Assembly: GCA_030704615.1 (NCBI GenBank) | Contig: CM060733.1 | Location: 7,254,001 to 7,318,000 of the forward strand | DNA length: 64,000 nt | From: Takakia lepidozioides | Taxonomy: Eukaryota > Streptophyta > Takakiopsida > Takakiales > Takakiaceae | Reading direction: 5' to 3' | In this document: positions 45,372 through 59,400 of the stretch, piece after piece | How positions within the stretch are numbered: position 1 is the stretch's first letter | Layout of the letters: each line of letters starts with the position of its first letter | The notes under the pieces: generated by a model | The model's database searches: none | What the model was told of the DNA's origin: nothing | The model's input: only the letters and a program-made list of their open reading frames with translations | Program-made: the position numbers and the translations under genes

Positions 45372-46346
45372 ATGGACGCCTCAGTGTCGGGAAGATTATC
45401 GGGAGACCTGGTGGATGCTGTTTTTACTTTCTTGCCAGTTTGCAGTTTACTTCGATTTCGCATTGTTTGCAAACACTGGTGTTCTTGGATAGATTCTCCT
45501 TCATTCCGCAAGACCTCTGCAGAGATCGAAGGAGCATCTCCTCTTATCCCATCATCTGTAGTTTTTCTGGTGCATCATTCATACAATGACGAAGTAGCAA
45601 GACGTGTAGTTAATGCACAATTTTCAAGTAGATAGATGAGGTGTTCATGGTGAGAGAAACAAAGACGTCAAGGGGACTACGATCTTGGCGGGGCAATCGT
45701 GAGTATGGGGTGAAGACGAGAGATACCAGGTCAAAAGGATCTATGAGCAGCGTTTGGTTCGTGGAAAAAACACGGTGGGACCCCTCTGCGCCTTACATAC
45801 ATTTTATCACCGGTTTCTGGATGGCGTACAATTGGTGTTGAGCACAAAGGGGTTTTGTACTTTGTATTTTGTACGAAGTGGAGACTACCGAGATCTCCAC
45901 TCCCGAGATACCGGCTGCTTGCGGACAACATTGAACAAGATGTATGGAGCGAGATGCCACACATTCTTCCTTAAGTAGTCCACGAAAGTGAGGAGTTTGC
46001 ACTTGTGAAGTGTGAAGGACGCTTATTACTCGCACGAACAGTTCATGGGGATGAGTCCAACTTCGAACAATTCAACATCTTCGAACTGAACATTTCAAGC
46101 AAAGAGCGGGTCCCCTTGCTAAAAGTTCCAGTTCCTATCGTTCCAGTTCATCCGTTGGATAAAAGTGTAATATGTGGAGTGGTGCGGGGTAACCAACTGG
46201 TTATAGCGAGCATGCGACAGGGGCAGCACGTATGGGTGTACGACATGGTTCAACAAACAGTGCGAAGTTGTAAACCATTTGGAAGTTTGTTTTTTGCAGT
46301 AGAGTTTTCATTTCGGCCGGCCTTGTTGCGGACACTAGTGTTGTAG
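45372..46346 (+). pseudogene. F-box protein pseudogene
   Basis: It opens with MDASVSGRLSGDLVDAVFTF followed by FRIVCKHWCSWIDSPSFRK, a good N-terminal F-box that would bind SKP1 in an SCF ubiquitin ligase. The first frame stops at 45635. Downstream pieces in other frames (45754-45978 and 46005-46346, with GRLLLARTVHGDESNFE and VRGNQLVIASMRQGQHVWVY) look like the C-terminal substrate-binding part of the same gene. At least two frame breaks are needed, so it is not functional as read. Confidence 0.7.
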
Positions 46347-47085
46347 AGTTTTGCAAAGCTTGGTGTATAGGTGCGGCGTTTGCATTCACTCTTTGAGTTT
46401 GCCAATCCGTGGTGCCTCACATTTGTGGTTGCAACTTTGGTAGTGGGTCCACACTATTCTAGAATTTGCTTGTGGGTTTGAGTTGCAATCAAACCAAATT
46501 GTCGTTGCAAAAATTATTGATCATTTACTTGATATGTCGATATCACTATTATTGATATGAGTAAAGTCGAGAGTCAAGAGAAATTAATTTGAAAAAATGA
46601 CCACCTTGCAATTACCTTGTGATTCTCAATAAAGTGTGACAAAATGAAGGTAAGCATGTATCAAACCGGCATCCGAAATACCAATATAATGTCCGACACA
46701 TTTCATTAGTTATTATTTTATTAAACAATTCTTCTCATACTTATTCATTGCATTAAAAAGTTAATATCAAAACGTTCTGATTATTACAATGGTACTAGGA
46801 TTCAACCATTGCCATGAAAGCTTATCCACCTTATGTGACCTTTAATTCCTTTAATTTGATTAAAAGGGCCTCTGACCCCTTTCCTTTTTTAAAAAAAAAA
46901 CATTGTTGCCCGCCCAATGAGGATTATGCACGTGACTTCTTTTTTAAGGTAAAACAGTTTGATGTTTTGAGTAGATTAGTGGTTTGGATGGAAAAGTTTA
47001 CAAAAGAGGAAGAAGGATGAGGATGAAATGCAAAAGAGTGGGCATGAAGCCAAGAAAATGGATGGATTTTCTTCCCGACTGATAT
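46347..47085. other. No gene seen
   Basis: AT-rich sequence follows the F-box pseudogene. There is no domain and no repeat beyond short A and T runs. Confidence 0.55.
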
Positions 47086-47530
47086 ATATGGCTCTCATTG
47101 TAAGATAATAGCATCTTCATGCGCCTATGGGCCCCGCCCATAGGGTCAGCTCCTTAGACCAGTGCCCATCCACTGGATCAGCTGAAGGGTCCATTGGATA
47201 GTCTAGTCTGTTTTGGAGAGTCTCTTGAAGGGTCCATCGACTCTCAGAGTCCACTAGAGAGGGTCCACTCTGCAGTCTAGTCCATTGGAGGGTCCACTCT
47301 ACGTATATAGTGGACTCACATGCAGAGTCTGCTGGAGGGTCTGCCCAGTCCGTTGGAAGGTCGGCCGCCGCAGAAAAACAAGGACTTGGGAAAATTTCAG
47401 AAAGAACCAGTATACAAAAAATAATAATAATAATACACACTACTTCCAGAGTACCACCTAACAAGAATTGAATACCTAATCTCATGCTCATTATTTGTTG
47501 CTCTTAATCACCACACTACCCGCTACTGAA
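47085..47530. repeat. Dispersed repeat, copy A, with internal GGAGGGTCC-type repeats
   Basis: It starts near CTCATTGTAAGATAATAGCA and ends near ACCACACTACCCGCTACT. The interior is an array of imperfect GGAGGGTCCACTCT units. A second copy with the same edges but a different internal array lies at 62486-62950. It may be related to the adjacent gypsy fragment. Confidence 0.65.
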
Positions 47531-47639
47531 AGAACTAATGTTTTATGTGTATTACCATAGCCTCTATGCAGGTCCTCTCTTCGTTGGGACCTACCGCAGT
47601 AGACTGGCTTGCCCGGTAGACCCAACAGCAAACTGAGCC

Positions 47640-48001
47640 GCGGCGGACGTCCCTCCTATAAGGGTGAAACAAGCAGTTACCCACCACATTTCTATGAAGA
47701 AAGAGAGGGAGAAATGGAAATCCTAGAGGAACCAACTAGTGTGAGTTTACAGGATGAAGTGGTGACTGGTTGGACAATCACAGCTGAAGTGAATGTGGGA
47801 ACTGAAGAGGAACCGAGGATGGTGAAGGTAGGGGCTGATTTGGAGCCAGAATTCTTTGAGGAAGCTAAGAGTTTGTTCATCAAATACAAAGATGTATTTG
47901 CTTGGAGCTACGAGGATCTAAAAGGGATACCACCTGAGATCTGTCAGCATAAGATTGAACTAGAACACGCATGTGCATTGAGGACATCAATGAGAAGCTA
48001 A
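47640..48001 (+). pseudogene. Ty3/gypsy pol fragment upstream of the reverse transcriptase
   Basis: The frame reads KVGADLEPEFFEEAKSLF, then YKDVFAWSYEDLKGIPPEI and QHKIELE. This is the conserved linker between protease and reverse transcriptase in Tat/Athila-like gypsy elements. It ends at a stop at 48001 and no polymerase follows. Confidence 0.75.
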
Positions 48002-49274
48002 AATCTCCTTTTGTAGGCTGGTCATTTTGACATCAATTCCATTCAAACTACCCGTGTGTTCTCTACCTTGCAATAGTTCTTACCCAAATCTATACCAACC
48101 AGATCCAAATATAAGGCAAATCTCATATTCGTTATGGTTGAAAATACCCTATTATGATTTAGTTATTTAGGATGGTTAGGCTATGGTGAGCCTTAGCTGC
48201 TTAAATCAAATTCCTCAAATTCCTTGGGTTAATAAGGTAGGCCCAAGGGGGGATTGGTATTCTGTGAGCACACTCACGTGAGCGTGAGCACAACCCACGG
48301 TCATGGGAGTTTTATGTTTTTAAACCTCGGTCATATGAGTTGTGTGTTTTCAAAACGGGATAAAACCATAAGCGGGTATAGAGGACTGGTGCATTTGTAC
48401 AGCACATCTGTGCCAATTCAGCGAGGCGAAACCTTCAGTAGTGTAGCCAAAAACCCTAAACCTGTAGTGGCGGCAGTGAATTTTCGCATTGGAGAAATAC
48501 TTGGTGATATGGGCACAAACTAAGCAATGGTGAATTTCGCACTAAGAAATACTTGGTGATATCCGACTTCAAGAGCCCACTGAAATATCTGTTACTGCTA
48601 CTAAGTCGTTTGTGGGACAAGAACAGCCAACTTCTTTGGAACAAGCTCAACAGGTTATTTCGGAAAAAGAAGGTAATGATATTATTATCACTGCCTCAAA
48701 CTGGAAGACTCCTGCTGAGATCTCTGTTACTACTATTAAACCACTTATGAGCACAAACTAAGCAAGCAATGGGTTTGCATTGAGAAATCCAATCACCCCC
48801 AAAAATCCCACAGCCAAAAGGAATGGGCGGGGGCTTGAAAACTGACCTATTCATCCTTCTAGCCACAATGTGATTGCTTCTCAGGCGTAACTTCGCAGTG
48901 CGATATTATCCATGGGTGTTTTTTTTTTTTTTTGGTAAGCACAGGACCTTAAAGTTGAGGTGAAGCCTCACCACCACTCTCCCTCCTTTTACCAAGAACA
49001 GGCCACGCCTATAGGGTAATGGTTCATCAGGTATAGGGGCTACTTGTTCTTAACGTGTGAGTTTCGCATAATTGTTAGTTTCGTCATTTCGCTGTGGAAA
49101 TCTCTTAGCCTCCATCTACCAAGGTTGTTTCCTCTGTTCTTAGCTAAGCACGCTCTACTGGCTGCATTCCCCTTTGTACCCAAGAGCCTCAGAGGAAGGA
49201 AGCAAAAACCCAGGGTAGTACAAAACTTAGTCTCACAGCCTTGACTTCCACGTCTTTGAAAATTCAACTTGTAT
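48002..49274. other. No gene seen; short local repeats
   Basis: Repeated phrases such as GAAATACTTGGTGATAT (48495 and 48545) and TATCTGTTACTGCTACT-like text (48588, 48720) suggest an old repeat. A T run lies at 48920. The right end should include the promoter of the gene starting at 49275. Confidence 0.5.
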
Positions 49275-50482
49275 ATGGTTATGGAGGGAAAGTTGCTCCT
49301 TGGAGCTCCACAGACTCCAAGTCTAGTCGGCTGGAGCTCAAATGACGGGGTTGTTCTCATGAAGGCAGGGTGTGGGACCAAGAAGGGGTACGAAGCGTCG
49401 AATGATTCTAGACCTAGAGGCGGATTCTTGTGTATAGCCTCATCTTCTTCCAAAAGTATTCAAGGAGGCGCGAGGGTCGAAGGCAGAACTTACGGCAATC
49501 CTTCCTGTACAAAACTGAGAAGGCCAAGAATTTTGATAGCAAGAGCGGAGAATGAGAAGAAACCAGATGTGGGTCCAACGGTGAATGACTCAGAAAAGGC
49601 TTTCTTTGTAACTCCGGAATTTTGGCTGAAGGTCGCGGTCGTGGTGATGACAATCGGTTTCGTTGATGCCGGGTAAGTTTCTTTATTTCTTAGTGGTGAA
49701 GCTGTTGTATCTTTCAACGTGCAATTTCGTGGCCCCGTTTTTGGGTTGAGAGCTATGGTCGACCATAGTGACCGGGGAACGTTCTCGAAGATAATGGTCT
49801 GAAATTGTGATTAACAATCGAGCCCCACAGTCGGGAGCTGATGAAGTCGGTGGGAGTGGTCGCAGCTTGTCACTACCACCCATGAGACTGGTTGACAACA
49901 CAATGTTATGACTGCACTCTCTATGGTGCCAGTGTATATTAATTGACTTGTTAGGCATCTCAGAGCAGACTCCTCTATCTCTCTGACTCTCAATCCGTGC
50001 CTTTCTATGTGCCTCTCTTGCCTATGGAGAAGATCTCTCCCATACCTATAGTTCTGGACCGCACACCCTTTGGCCTCAAAGGCCTCTTCGAATTTCTCTG
50101 AGTTGACTGTTCACATTCAGTCATTGAAGGGTCATTGAAATATTAAATGTTGAATATCTCAACACCGGCCCCTTCAACTTATAATTCAATAATCTTTAAT
50201 CCCTGTAGCAAACTATTGTTGTCTGTTAATCAGGTTTGAAGTTTCTTGATCCATGCCACCAAAAAACTAGGAGTTGAGCTCCTTCTCATGGTCCATGTCC
50301 TCTAAGAATCTTTGTATCTTAGTATCTAAGTATCGTTGGCATGCAGGTATAGCGGAGATTGGTCCCGGATTGGGGCATTGTCAAAAGAGAGTGAGGCACA
50401 GTTGCGTGTGGCTGCCTTTGGCGTTGTTCCGCTCTCTGCTGCATTGGTGTGGGTCATAGGGAAAAACAGAGTGTCCACATGA
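49275..50482 (+). CDS. Small conserved plant protein with plastid-type N-terminus and membrane segments
   Basis: Exons 49275-49672 and 50347-50482 (GG/GTAAGT donor, CAG acceptor) join in frame, giving about 177 residues. The N-terminal half is rich in Ser, Gly and basic residues and low in acidic ones, as expected of a plastid transit peptide. A conserved-looking part follows: FFVTPEFWLKVAVVVMTIGF, then VDAG joined to YSGDWSRIGALSKESE and a second hydrophobic stretch, VVPLSAALVWVIG. Two membrane helices flanking a short polar loop are likely. The splice restores the FVDAGYSGDWSRIG text I associate with a plant plastid protein family of unknown function. The gene looks intact. The start chosen is the first in-frame ATG. 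Confidence 0.75.
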
Positions 50483-53474
50483 AATTCACAGTTCTTAGCC
50501 GCAATCTCATTGTAGACTACCACCCCCTACCTTCTGCCTCTAGGACTAGCCGCATACCTACATAAGGCACCCCATCTCAGGGAATTGTTAGCCAGAGAAC
50601 TTGGAAAGTCTCTCAGAGCCCCAAGTCTTCTTGCGGTCTTGGATGTCTCTTTGGCCTTGTGGACATAGTATGTGTGGCTTCCTTCATTGCGTGTGGTTGC
50701 AAACATGTGTTACGTTACTGCAACAATTCTAGCTCCCATTGTATTAAAGATCCGTCCCCATACCACATGAGCAGCCCTTGATTCACCTTCCAAGAGTGGG
50801 GTTATGATGACTGCCTCCTAATAAGCAGATAAATGGAAACACTCCTTTCATTCATTTGTTCTGGTGCTTGATAAATGGTTTCTTCAACTTCCTTTGTGCG
50901 AGATCAAATTGCATTCACACTCTAAAAGTACATACCTTGTGGATATTTCCTGCAGAGTGTTTAATTCTGTTCCATTGTCTTTCCAAGACTGCAGTAGCCT
51001 TTATGGGTTGAGAGGCAGTGTAACATGCACTGGCCAGCACCACTTGATCAGTACTGTAGCCTGTTCACTTTTGACATAGACTGATTCATGTCATGTGGTT
51101 CCAGACCAGAAACATTATCCTGAGTTTCCACCAAAGAAGAAGTGGGTGGCAACCAACTGTTCCATAACTTGGGAGGACCACTTATACTTTCCGTAAAGCA
51201 CTCCTGGTTCTTTTCCGGTGGTGATCCTCAAGCAGAACATTACTGAGGGTTCCTTACGCTGCTGAAGGCCCTGGCCAGGCTGGCGAGGTTCCTTACGCAG
51301 GTTGTAAGGTACGCCCTCTTCAAAACTATTACATGTGGCAGCATGTGCTTTATGCTGGGCAGCCCCGAGTGGAGGGCGTTCCTGATTTGAGGGCCCCAAG
51401 CCTAGTGCACTACAGTGTTAACTGGCTTTCCTAGTTTGATGACAGAAGCTTTCAGCTTTGGACTGCTAGGCCAAGCTGATTACCTTGCATGATAGTAAGG
51501 GGAAAAAGCCATTAAGGCTAGTCAATGATGCACACTCCTAAACCCGTTACTCAGTGAATAATTCAAACACAGTCTCGCAAATCTATCATTATGACTCTTT
51601 AACAAAAAGTATTGCACCTTTTTCTCCACCCATTATTTTCAAACCTGGGGGATCCAAAACTGTGTGCCGCGCTAAAAGACGCATATTACGTCAACTCTAA
51701 ACTAGCGTTGCAGCTTGCAGTTGAAGTTCCCAGTCAAAAGGAGCTACAATGTGAAAGCTGAAATGAAGCTCGACTGGGAAGCTGATTCTGGTTGTACTAG
51801 GAGTGAGATGCCCTGACCAAACTTGAGAACTTAGATTTAATCGTTCAACAAATCCCGGGGTGGGCCTTCTTCAATCTGCACAATTTGGCACCACAACTGC
51901 AGTCACTACACTCAATCCCTGCAGGGTCTTTTCAGGGGGGCATTCTGTCCCTAGTTTCCATAGATGAAATGAATGAAACCTCATCAAGTCGATGTCCGAC
52001 GAAGGCTTTTGAAACTACAGTGCTGCTTGATCTGGTGAAGTCCACAAAGTTTTGAATGGACATATCATGTTTACGAACAGATTCGCCAAGCATTGTCGAA
52101 GGAGACTGTGCCCAGTCAGACAAAGCATAACAAGGGTGGACTATGTGGTGAACAGAAGAATGGACCACTATGACATGGAATGGTAGTCCCACTTACATTT
52201 AGTTGTGCCTCCACAGGTCTCGAGATTTCTAGGATAAAGAGGGGCTTCCAAGGAGGGTAATAATGGGTGTAATCAAAGTTGAGAAGAGGAAGTACCATGG
52301 TCCATGATAAGCACGTGGTGAAGGTCGATGATTGTGGAGATAATGATTGTGGAGATACGGTTGGCAATGGTGACGACTGTCATGTTGTGGCACTCTTTTA
52401 GTAGCGCTGTTGTGTGTGGGTCCACATTTGCTGTGCATTCATTGAAGCACAGGATCTGAAAGGACTCACGTCTTCATAATTCTCCTCTCAGCTACTTGCA
52501 ATTTCATGATTTATAGAAGACCAGTAGAGCAACCAAACTGTTTGATTCTCTTGGGCTCCCTTATGTCTTTTAGGAATTCTAATACAGATCCTTCAAGGTC
52601 ATGATCATCCCTAGAGTGAGAGGATAAAGTCTGAGAACACTAATGTGTCCAATTTTGAGCGCTGATATAATAGCATGACAAAGTTGGAGGATGCAACTTA
52701 CTCTTGCTTAACTGTTAGCATTTTGTGTTTCTTTTGGCGGGAGGGGGAAGAGTGCACCCTCACTTACCTCATTGAATCTCACGTAGGGAAAGTAAAATAT
52801 AGAGCCATGAGGCTTTAGAGGGCCATCACCCACTCGAAAAGGACAGAAAGGGGGATTCAGAAAGACCGCAAATCCATAAAAGCAATTAGAGCTGAAAACA
52901 AAGGGCAGCAAAGGGGTAACACAGGAGAAAGATTGATTAATGAGAAGAAAAAGGTGCACAGACAGCTGCCATAATCATGTACAAACATTTGACAAGAGGG
53001 AGGCCAGAAGGGACCTCAAGAATAACATGAACAAACCCAAACATTAACCACCCTAAGGCCCTCAGACAGGTCACCAAAGGCACTTGATCTTGGCTTTGCA
53101 AGAGGGGCTTGCTTGGAAGGGCTCCTGTTGACATCCTGTCAAAGTCAGGGGAGGGGGTTGTGTATCATGGTCGTAGTAATAATCCTCAAGTATCAGCAAA
53201 GATATTTCTAGCAAATTATTATTTGAAGATGCAGAGGTCTGCATTATTATCTGCCCTTGGCACATTTGAAGTAGAGCTTATGTCTCTGGGTATCGAGTTT
53301 CTGCAGTTGGCACTGAAAGAGTCTTGACAAGCTTGTGAGCACATTCCTATCTTTTTGGTGTGGATGTCGATGTGATTTGTTTACCAAACTTGCCACCCTG
53401 AGGAAAAGTAGGAGAGGGAGGGATGTGGGAGTACATGCACCCAGCAATTCGCGTACAATCAATAGACGCCCCGT
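50483..53474. other. About 3 kb without a recognised gene
   Basis: No domain, splice-consistent coding or clear repeat was found. The right end should carry the 3' untranslated region of the minus-strand gene ending at 53475. Short open frames here have no protein-like features. Confidence 0.5.
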
Positions 53475-56400
53475 CTAGTTATTGTTGCTGGAATTCCCAC
53501 TGCCAGAGCTCTGCAGCTGAGCCAAGTTGAAGGACGATGCAGGGGAGCCCCCACCATTTGAGCTGTTGTCACTCTCTCCTAGCAGTTGGCCATTGCTGCA
53601 ATTGCTGTATATCGCAGACCGCAAGCGGGCTTGACGCTTTCCTCTGTCCTGTTCAAGCACCAGATCATGCCACATCTGGTTGCGGAGGTCCTTCTCAAGC
53701 TTTCCATTGTAGAGGTCCAGCACTGACCCTGCATCAACGTTGAGTGCTACCAGATGACGCACGCCTGGGAATGTGTCACAGTCGATAAGCAGCTTGCTGC
53801 GTGGCCCATCCTTTACCCCTATCAACTGCACCCAGGCAAAAGACAAATAAATGTCCAAGCAGAACGAAGGATGACCTCTTCTTTTGCTAGTGGAGGGCAA
53901 CTTTCAAAGGTCCACACCTGCCTCTCGAAAGAAGACAAATGGGTCACAACAATGCAATGTATGTTTTCATGTTCAAATTTAGAGCTATGCCTAAACATTA
54001 AGTGGTGGCAATTGATTCCCTGCAAATACCCCTGGATTAGAGATCCGAAAAGGGAGGCTGAATCTGATTTAACCTTTTGGTGTGTACAGGTCAGCTCTGA
54101 TTAAGATAGATTCTGATTGAGGATCTCCTGTTCTTGGGGCCAACTGAAGCCCACTGGTGGATGTCTCCTCACCCCTGAGGGAATCCTGTGACAGTACTGC
54201 ATGGGAGCATTTACAAACATGCCAAACAGAGTGTTAGCAAAACCCAGATTCCATGGGGGCAGGACTGGTCTCCAATACCTCAGCAGGGCCATACAATCGG
54301 CTCGTGGAATAGATCTTGGCATGGTCCACCACCTCAATGTATTTGTCCAGCGACTTTGCAAACAACTTATGAGACCGCAGCTGCCCTTTAATTGGCACCC
54401 CCCTCTTTGTCAATATTGCCCTCCTGGAAAACCAGCCACAAGAAGCTTCATAACACAAAACACTCCAGTACAGCTGAATGTGCTAGCAGGATACCCCTCA
54501 AACTCTCTACTCAAACTCTTCATGTTCTGCCAAATTCACAAAAGTGCTGTCCACCTCAAATGTAGGTATCTTTCACCCCACTTCCGCATAACATGAAACT
54601 GCAGCTGGCATGCAAGCAGGCCTATATCTGGGAGCATATCAGGTCAAATGAGCTCAGACATTTGACCAACAAGCTGTAACTAACTCAGGAAAAACAAAAA
54701 CGCAAATGACAATTGAATGCTGTCACCTCATGCCCCGCACCACTGTCAGATGTGCATCACAAGTGACACCGACAAATTCTATTCGATAAGGTTTCTTCCC
54801 AACATTCTCACTTCGCCCAGCTTCTGAAACCTGCCCGTTGATCTTCTTTTCACTCAAGGTCTCACCATTCAGTGTGTCAACTGAACCATTCTCTTGATTT
54901 GTGCCATTGCAATCATCGGGCACAGGTTCCCAGTATTTCTCAACAACCACCCCATCCTCTCCTTCATGATATCCAGGGCCCATGCGATACCGTCTGCCAA
55001 GTGTTTCTCATTGCAATTATTGTCCAGCTTGACATTTCTATTCTGTTCCAGTAAAACCTGACTTTTCAAGATCAATAAAACATCCATCAAGGAACAGTAG
55101 AACTGTGACAGAGTCTATGAGAGATGTAGTCATAAGATGTTTACCGTAGCCTTGTGGCAATAGACCCCACGCCCAGTTTGGGCAGAACAGGGTAGTGGGT
55201 GCGGCACCAGGACTTCCTGGGAGGTCACCCATCCCAGGACTATTCCGGCCCAAAGGCGCTTGACTTCAGAGATCTGATAGGGTGTGGTGCATTGCTATGA
55301 CCGCACCACGAGTCTATGGGAAACGAAATGGTGCGTTATAACGTCCATGGGAAGCTCAAAGAGCTTATGGGACAACAGGAAAGAAAGAACCGTGAGAGAG
55401 AGAGAGAGTTTGTAGCCATTGAGCAATGCCAAACTTGCAACCCTACTTTTGACTGGGCGGAAATGGAAACATTACTCATTAGACTGCTTGCTGGAGCATT
55501 GTGGTCATTTGAAAAACTACCTGCGGTGGATGTCACGAGCCATGGCAATGGTTTGAAGAAAAAATGGCTCCCATGACATGGTTCCATCAAAGATGACATC
55601 ACGTCCTTCATTCAATGCTGACACCAGCAGTGACGATGCAGCATTTGTTGAGAACTGGTGCACCTACATTTCCCAAAGTCATCCCCTCCACTCGGATTAA
55701 TTGTATTTGTGGTTAGACAGTAACATAACCCTCCCATCGGTTGCTCTCACTGGTTATGGACCAGAATCTATCGGTTCTGGTTTATCAGTAACACAAAGAG
55801 ATGTTAGAGACCAATGGCATGATAAACTTGCGAATTTCTAGATAGTGTGGTGAACATTAGATACTAACTCGTTTTGGCTTAGGGGATTTTGAAAGCTGGC
55901 ACTACATCAGGGCCCCCATGTGATGACAGTATTACAGTCTCCAGTGGAAACCCAAAATCTGTGTAGGATTGAATTGAAAGACTTTGATACAACATGGTCT
56001 CAACCAGTTCCATCAGCTCATAGATTGGCAACTCACAAACTGAGCAGTCCCTGCCATGTCATCTTGGCCCATTGAGCTGAGTGCACGGTAGATGACATCT
56101 GTCTCCTTGAATGCATCCGCCTCTACCACCACTGCATTGTGTGCTGCTCCTGACCAGAATGAGCTGCAGCCCGGCAATCATACAACTCATAGTAAAAAAA
56201 TGAGCAGCGGGCTTCCAATAATTATGAAACATGTCTACCACTTGCTACATATTTTGTTGTTCCATGTGCCATTAACTAGATTGACAGATAGAGGTGAGGC
56301 CTTGCTAGAAGACCATCAGACCCGCTCTAACTTACCTGAGACGGCCTCTTACAGCAAGAGCATACGCACCCACAGGCCAGAAACCTCATTGCATATATGA

Positions 56401-59400
56401 ATATCTGATTATCCATCTAGAGAAGATGAATGTCAACTACTGAACACGTAAATTGGGCCATAATTTTGGCACAGATGAGAATCTTGAAGTCAGAAGTATA
56501 TACCCTTTGAGAATTTCATTGACAACAGTGCTCTTGCCAGCACCCATGCCGCCACCAATGAGAAGCAACACAGGGCTTCGCACAGATGAATCTGCAACCA
56601 CCATCACCTGGCCCTTATCTGGGACTGATATATTTGGAGAGCCTAGGGCCTTCAGCTGCTCCACCAGCGTTAGAAACGCACGCTTTGTACTCAGACATCT
56701 CAACAGCTCCTGGTATTGCTCCTTTCGGCTTTCCACTTTATGCTTTCTGAGCCACCATATGCCAGAAAAACCAAAGGGAGATGGTTAGTGGACTCACACT
56801 TACTGTCCATCACAATGCACACCTCTTTCTACCACAACTCATAATCTCTGCTGTGCTTGATGATGAACATCCCACAGAAAAGTTCATTCGATGGCCTTTG
56901 GTGAAGAGCAACAGCAGGCATGGTCAAAGAAGTGACATTTGTGAAGCCTAATTTCTTGTTATGGACACAGAACAAATGGGGTTCATGTCAAACCATGGGA
57001 CCCACCCAGCTACCGACAAGAAACCAGACCAGGTTTCCGGTTCAATGATGCAGAAAACATGACCGGTGTTTGGCAACATCACTACCAACGAAGAGGATCA
57101 GCTTAAAACACTTGCTGCTTGTTGTAGGCACAGAAAAATATGGAGTATGTTCCACAAGATGGGCAAAATCAATTCCTTCATGTGGCCTATGTCAGGAGTT
57201 TGCAAGCTTTGTCCTACTCACCAACTGAAGACAGCTACTTCATCACTATATTTTTTGGACTCTTGACAATTTAAATCTGGCAATGGAAGTATCGAGATAA
57301 CTCCATACTTACAATCAAAGGTAGCCAAAAAAGAAGTACTGAGAATATCTGATATAACGTTAGAGGGATCATGAGTCCAACAACTGCGCAAAGGTGCACA
57401 ATCTTGGTTGGACTTCAGAAATTTCAAACACATCCCTTTCACAGATTGCACCCTAACCTGGGTGACAAAGGGGTGACAGACTTACTCACACACCTGGTAG
57501 CAGACAAGACAGCTCTGCGCAATTTGCTCTGCATCCCGCCCCCAGTGCTGACTACCTGTATTCACTGCCACAACTCAGTGCCTACCATGGAAGTCCTCTA
57601 ATGTATACATTACAGTGATCAATTCTCGAAGCTTTGTGTACAGGAATGACCAAAGAAGTGGCAAGAGGCCAATTTGGTGGGCCACCGACAACAGTCAAAT
57701 AATGGTTACTTCCTGCAGCAGTGCTCTGCATTGCAAAGCACTGAGTAAAAAGTTTTGAAGTCCTTGAATGGAAAAAAAAAAAAATTTGCAGCAAGCACTA
57801 ACCAAATTTTTGAAGCAGGACACACCAGTGTTAGTATAAAACCAATGCAAATGTGTTTGGAATTCCTTAGGCTCAAGCAGCTTGGAGGCCAGAATGTGCT
57901 TACCTGCTGGATGAGAGCTGAAGAATGCGCCCAATGAAAGCTGAAGTAGGCCAAAATGCATGCATCCAGCTCCTTCAATACCTCCTCGTTCATATGCTTG
58001 ATCTCTTTATCTGACTTTTGCTCAACCCCCCTGGATGCAAGTATGCATACATTTTCGCGGCTGCTGTCAGATGAGCTTTTATCACCCCGCAGATAGTCTT
58101 CTGCCACTTTGGCCAAGTTTTTGGCAGCAGGTGTGTCTGCATTGAGTCCGAGCTGCCGTACTGTTCTACACAAGATTCCATGCTTGGAAAAACTCATTAA
58201 AAGAGTAGAGATATGAAAAGCTTTGAAGGACATATTTTGTCTAATGCCTGTCTTCTTTATTTTGTAGATTGCACTCCCATAACATGAATCGGAGTTCCTC
58301 AGAGCATTAGTTCATTACATTGGCTCATAAACAGGTAAATTGTGAGGTGCAATAGGATGTCTAAAACTTCCCTTAAATGCTTCACAGCCAGGGCATCTCT
58401 CCTCTACTTTCAGTTTACTCTCGTCCAGCTTCCAGTGGAACTCATAAACTCTCTCTAGTATGTACTCTCTTGACTTCTCTCTCTAAACTAGTTTTTGCCT
58501 ATGTACCACTTCTCTTGCTTCATAATTTTTCTGTTGATAGAACCAATAAACAAAACCTTTGACTCCATGACACAGATCCCTGGACATTAGGGATATGGAT
58601 TTGATCGATTGAAGGACCTTCCTCATGGAATTGGAGAACTCATGTTCATTTCTACCATTTGGCAATCTGATTTCCTTTAAAGGCTTGAGTTGACGGCTCT
58701 CGAATGGCATGATATCTTTCCTCTCATGTCCATAGCTAATGCAGATCATATCTCAAGGAAGGAAGGCTCTATCAATGGATGTTTGTTGCAGAATGCATTG
58801 ACCTCTCCCTCAAGGAACACTCACCTAGAACACATGGCTCTCAATTTTTCCTTACTAGTTTCCCATACATTGATCTACTTGTTAGAAGTGCGATGTGATA
58901 CTTGCCATTTAGACTTTGCTCCGATCTCCTATGTCTCTCTTGGTGTACATCGATAACAACTAGGAGAAGCCAGTTTGCTCTGGCTCGGATCGAAACAGAA
59001 GGCTTCAAGTTTACCTTGTTAGCCACGAGTACTGCTGTCTAATGACTGAGTTATTCCAAACATTGTGACTGATGTTTGGATTTTCAGTACGAGTTTGGAA
59101 AGTCATGGAGGATGCTCTTTCAATATGCTGGTTAAACTCCAAGCTATGATGTCATCTGATTGATAGTATGTCTATCAGGTGCCTGACATCTAAAGGTCAT
59201 ACCTAAACTTCTCTGGCATTACGTCCCACCCACTCACCCACCTAGACAGAGGGAATAATAAGACTGTAAAGTACGATGGAGCCTTTTCTAGGCAGATGAT
59301 ATCATCAAATTTCTTGAAAACAGCAGTAATGAGTCACTATCTCTTCGGCCTGCCTACCTACCTCAGCACTAGACTGAAATTTTAAAAAGGGGTGGGGAGT

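Noticed and set aside
49683-49993. Minus-strand frames in the intron of the 49-kb gene
   Set aside because: They are short, overlap one another in different frames and lie in a clear intron.
55195-55309. Possible functional 5S rRNA gene
   Set aside because: It is a diverged single copy fused to a LINE-like tail and flanked by a target duplication, so it is a SINE head and not a 5S array unit.
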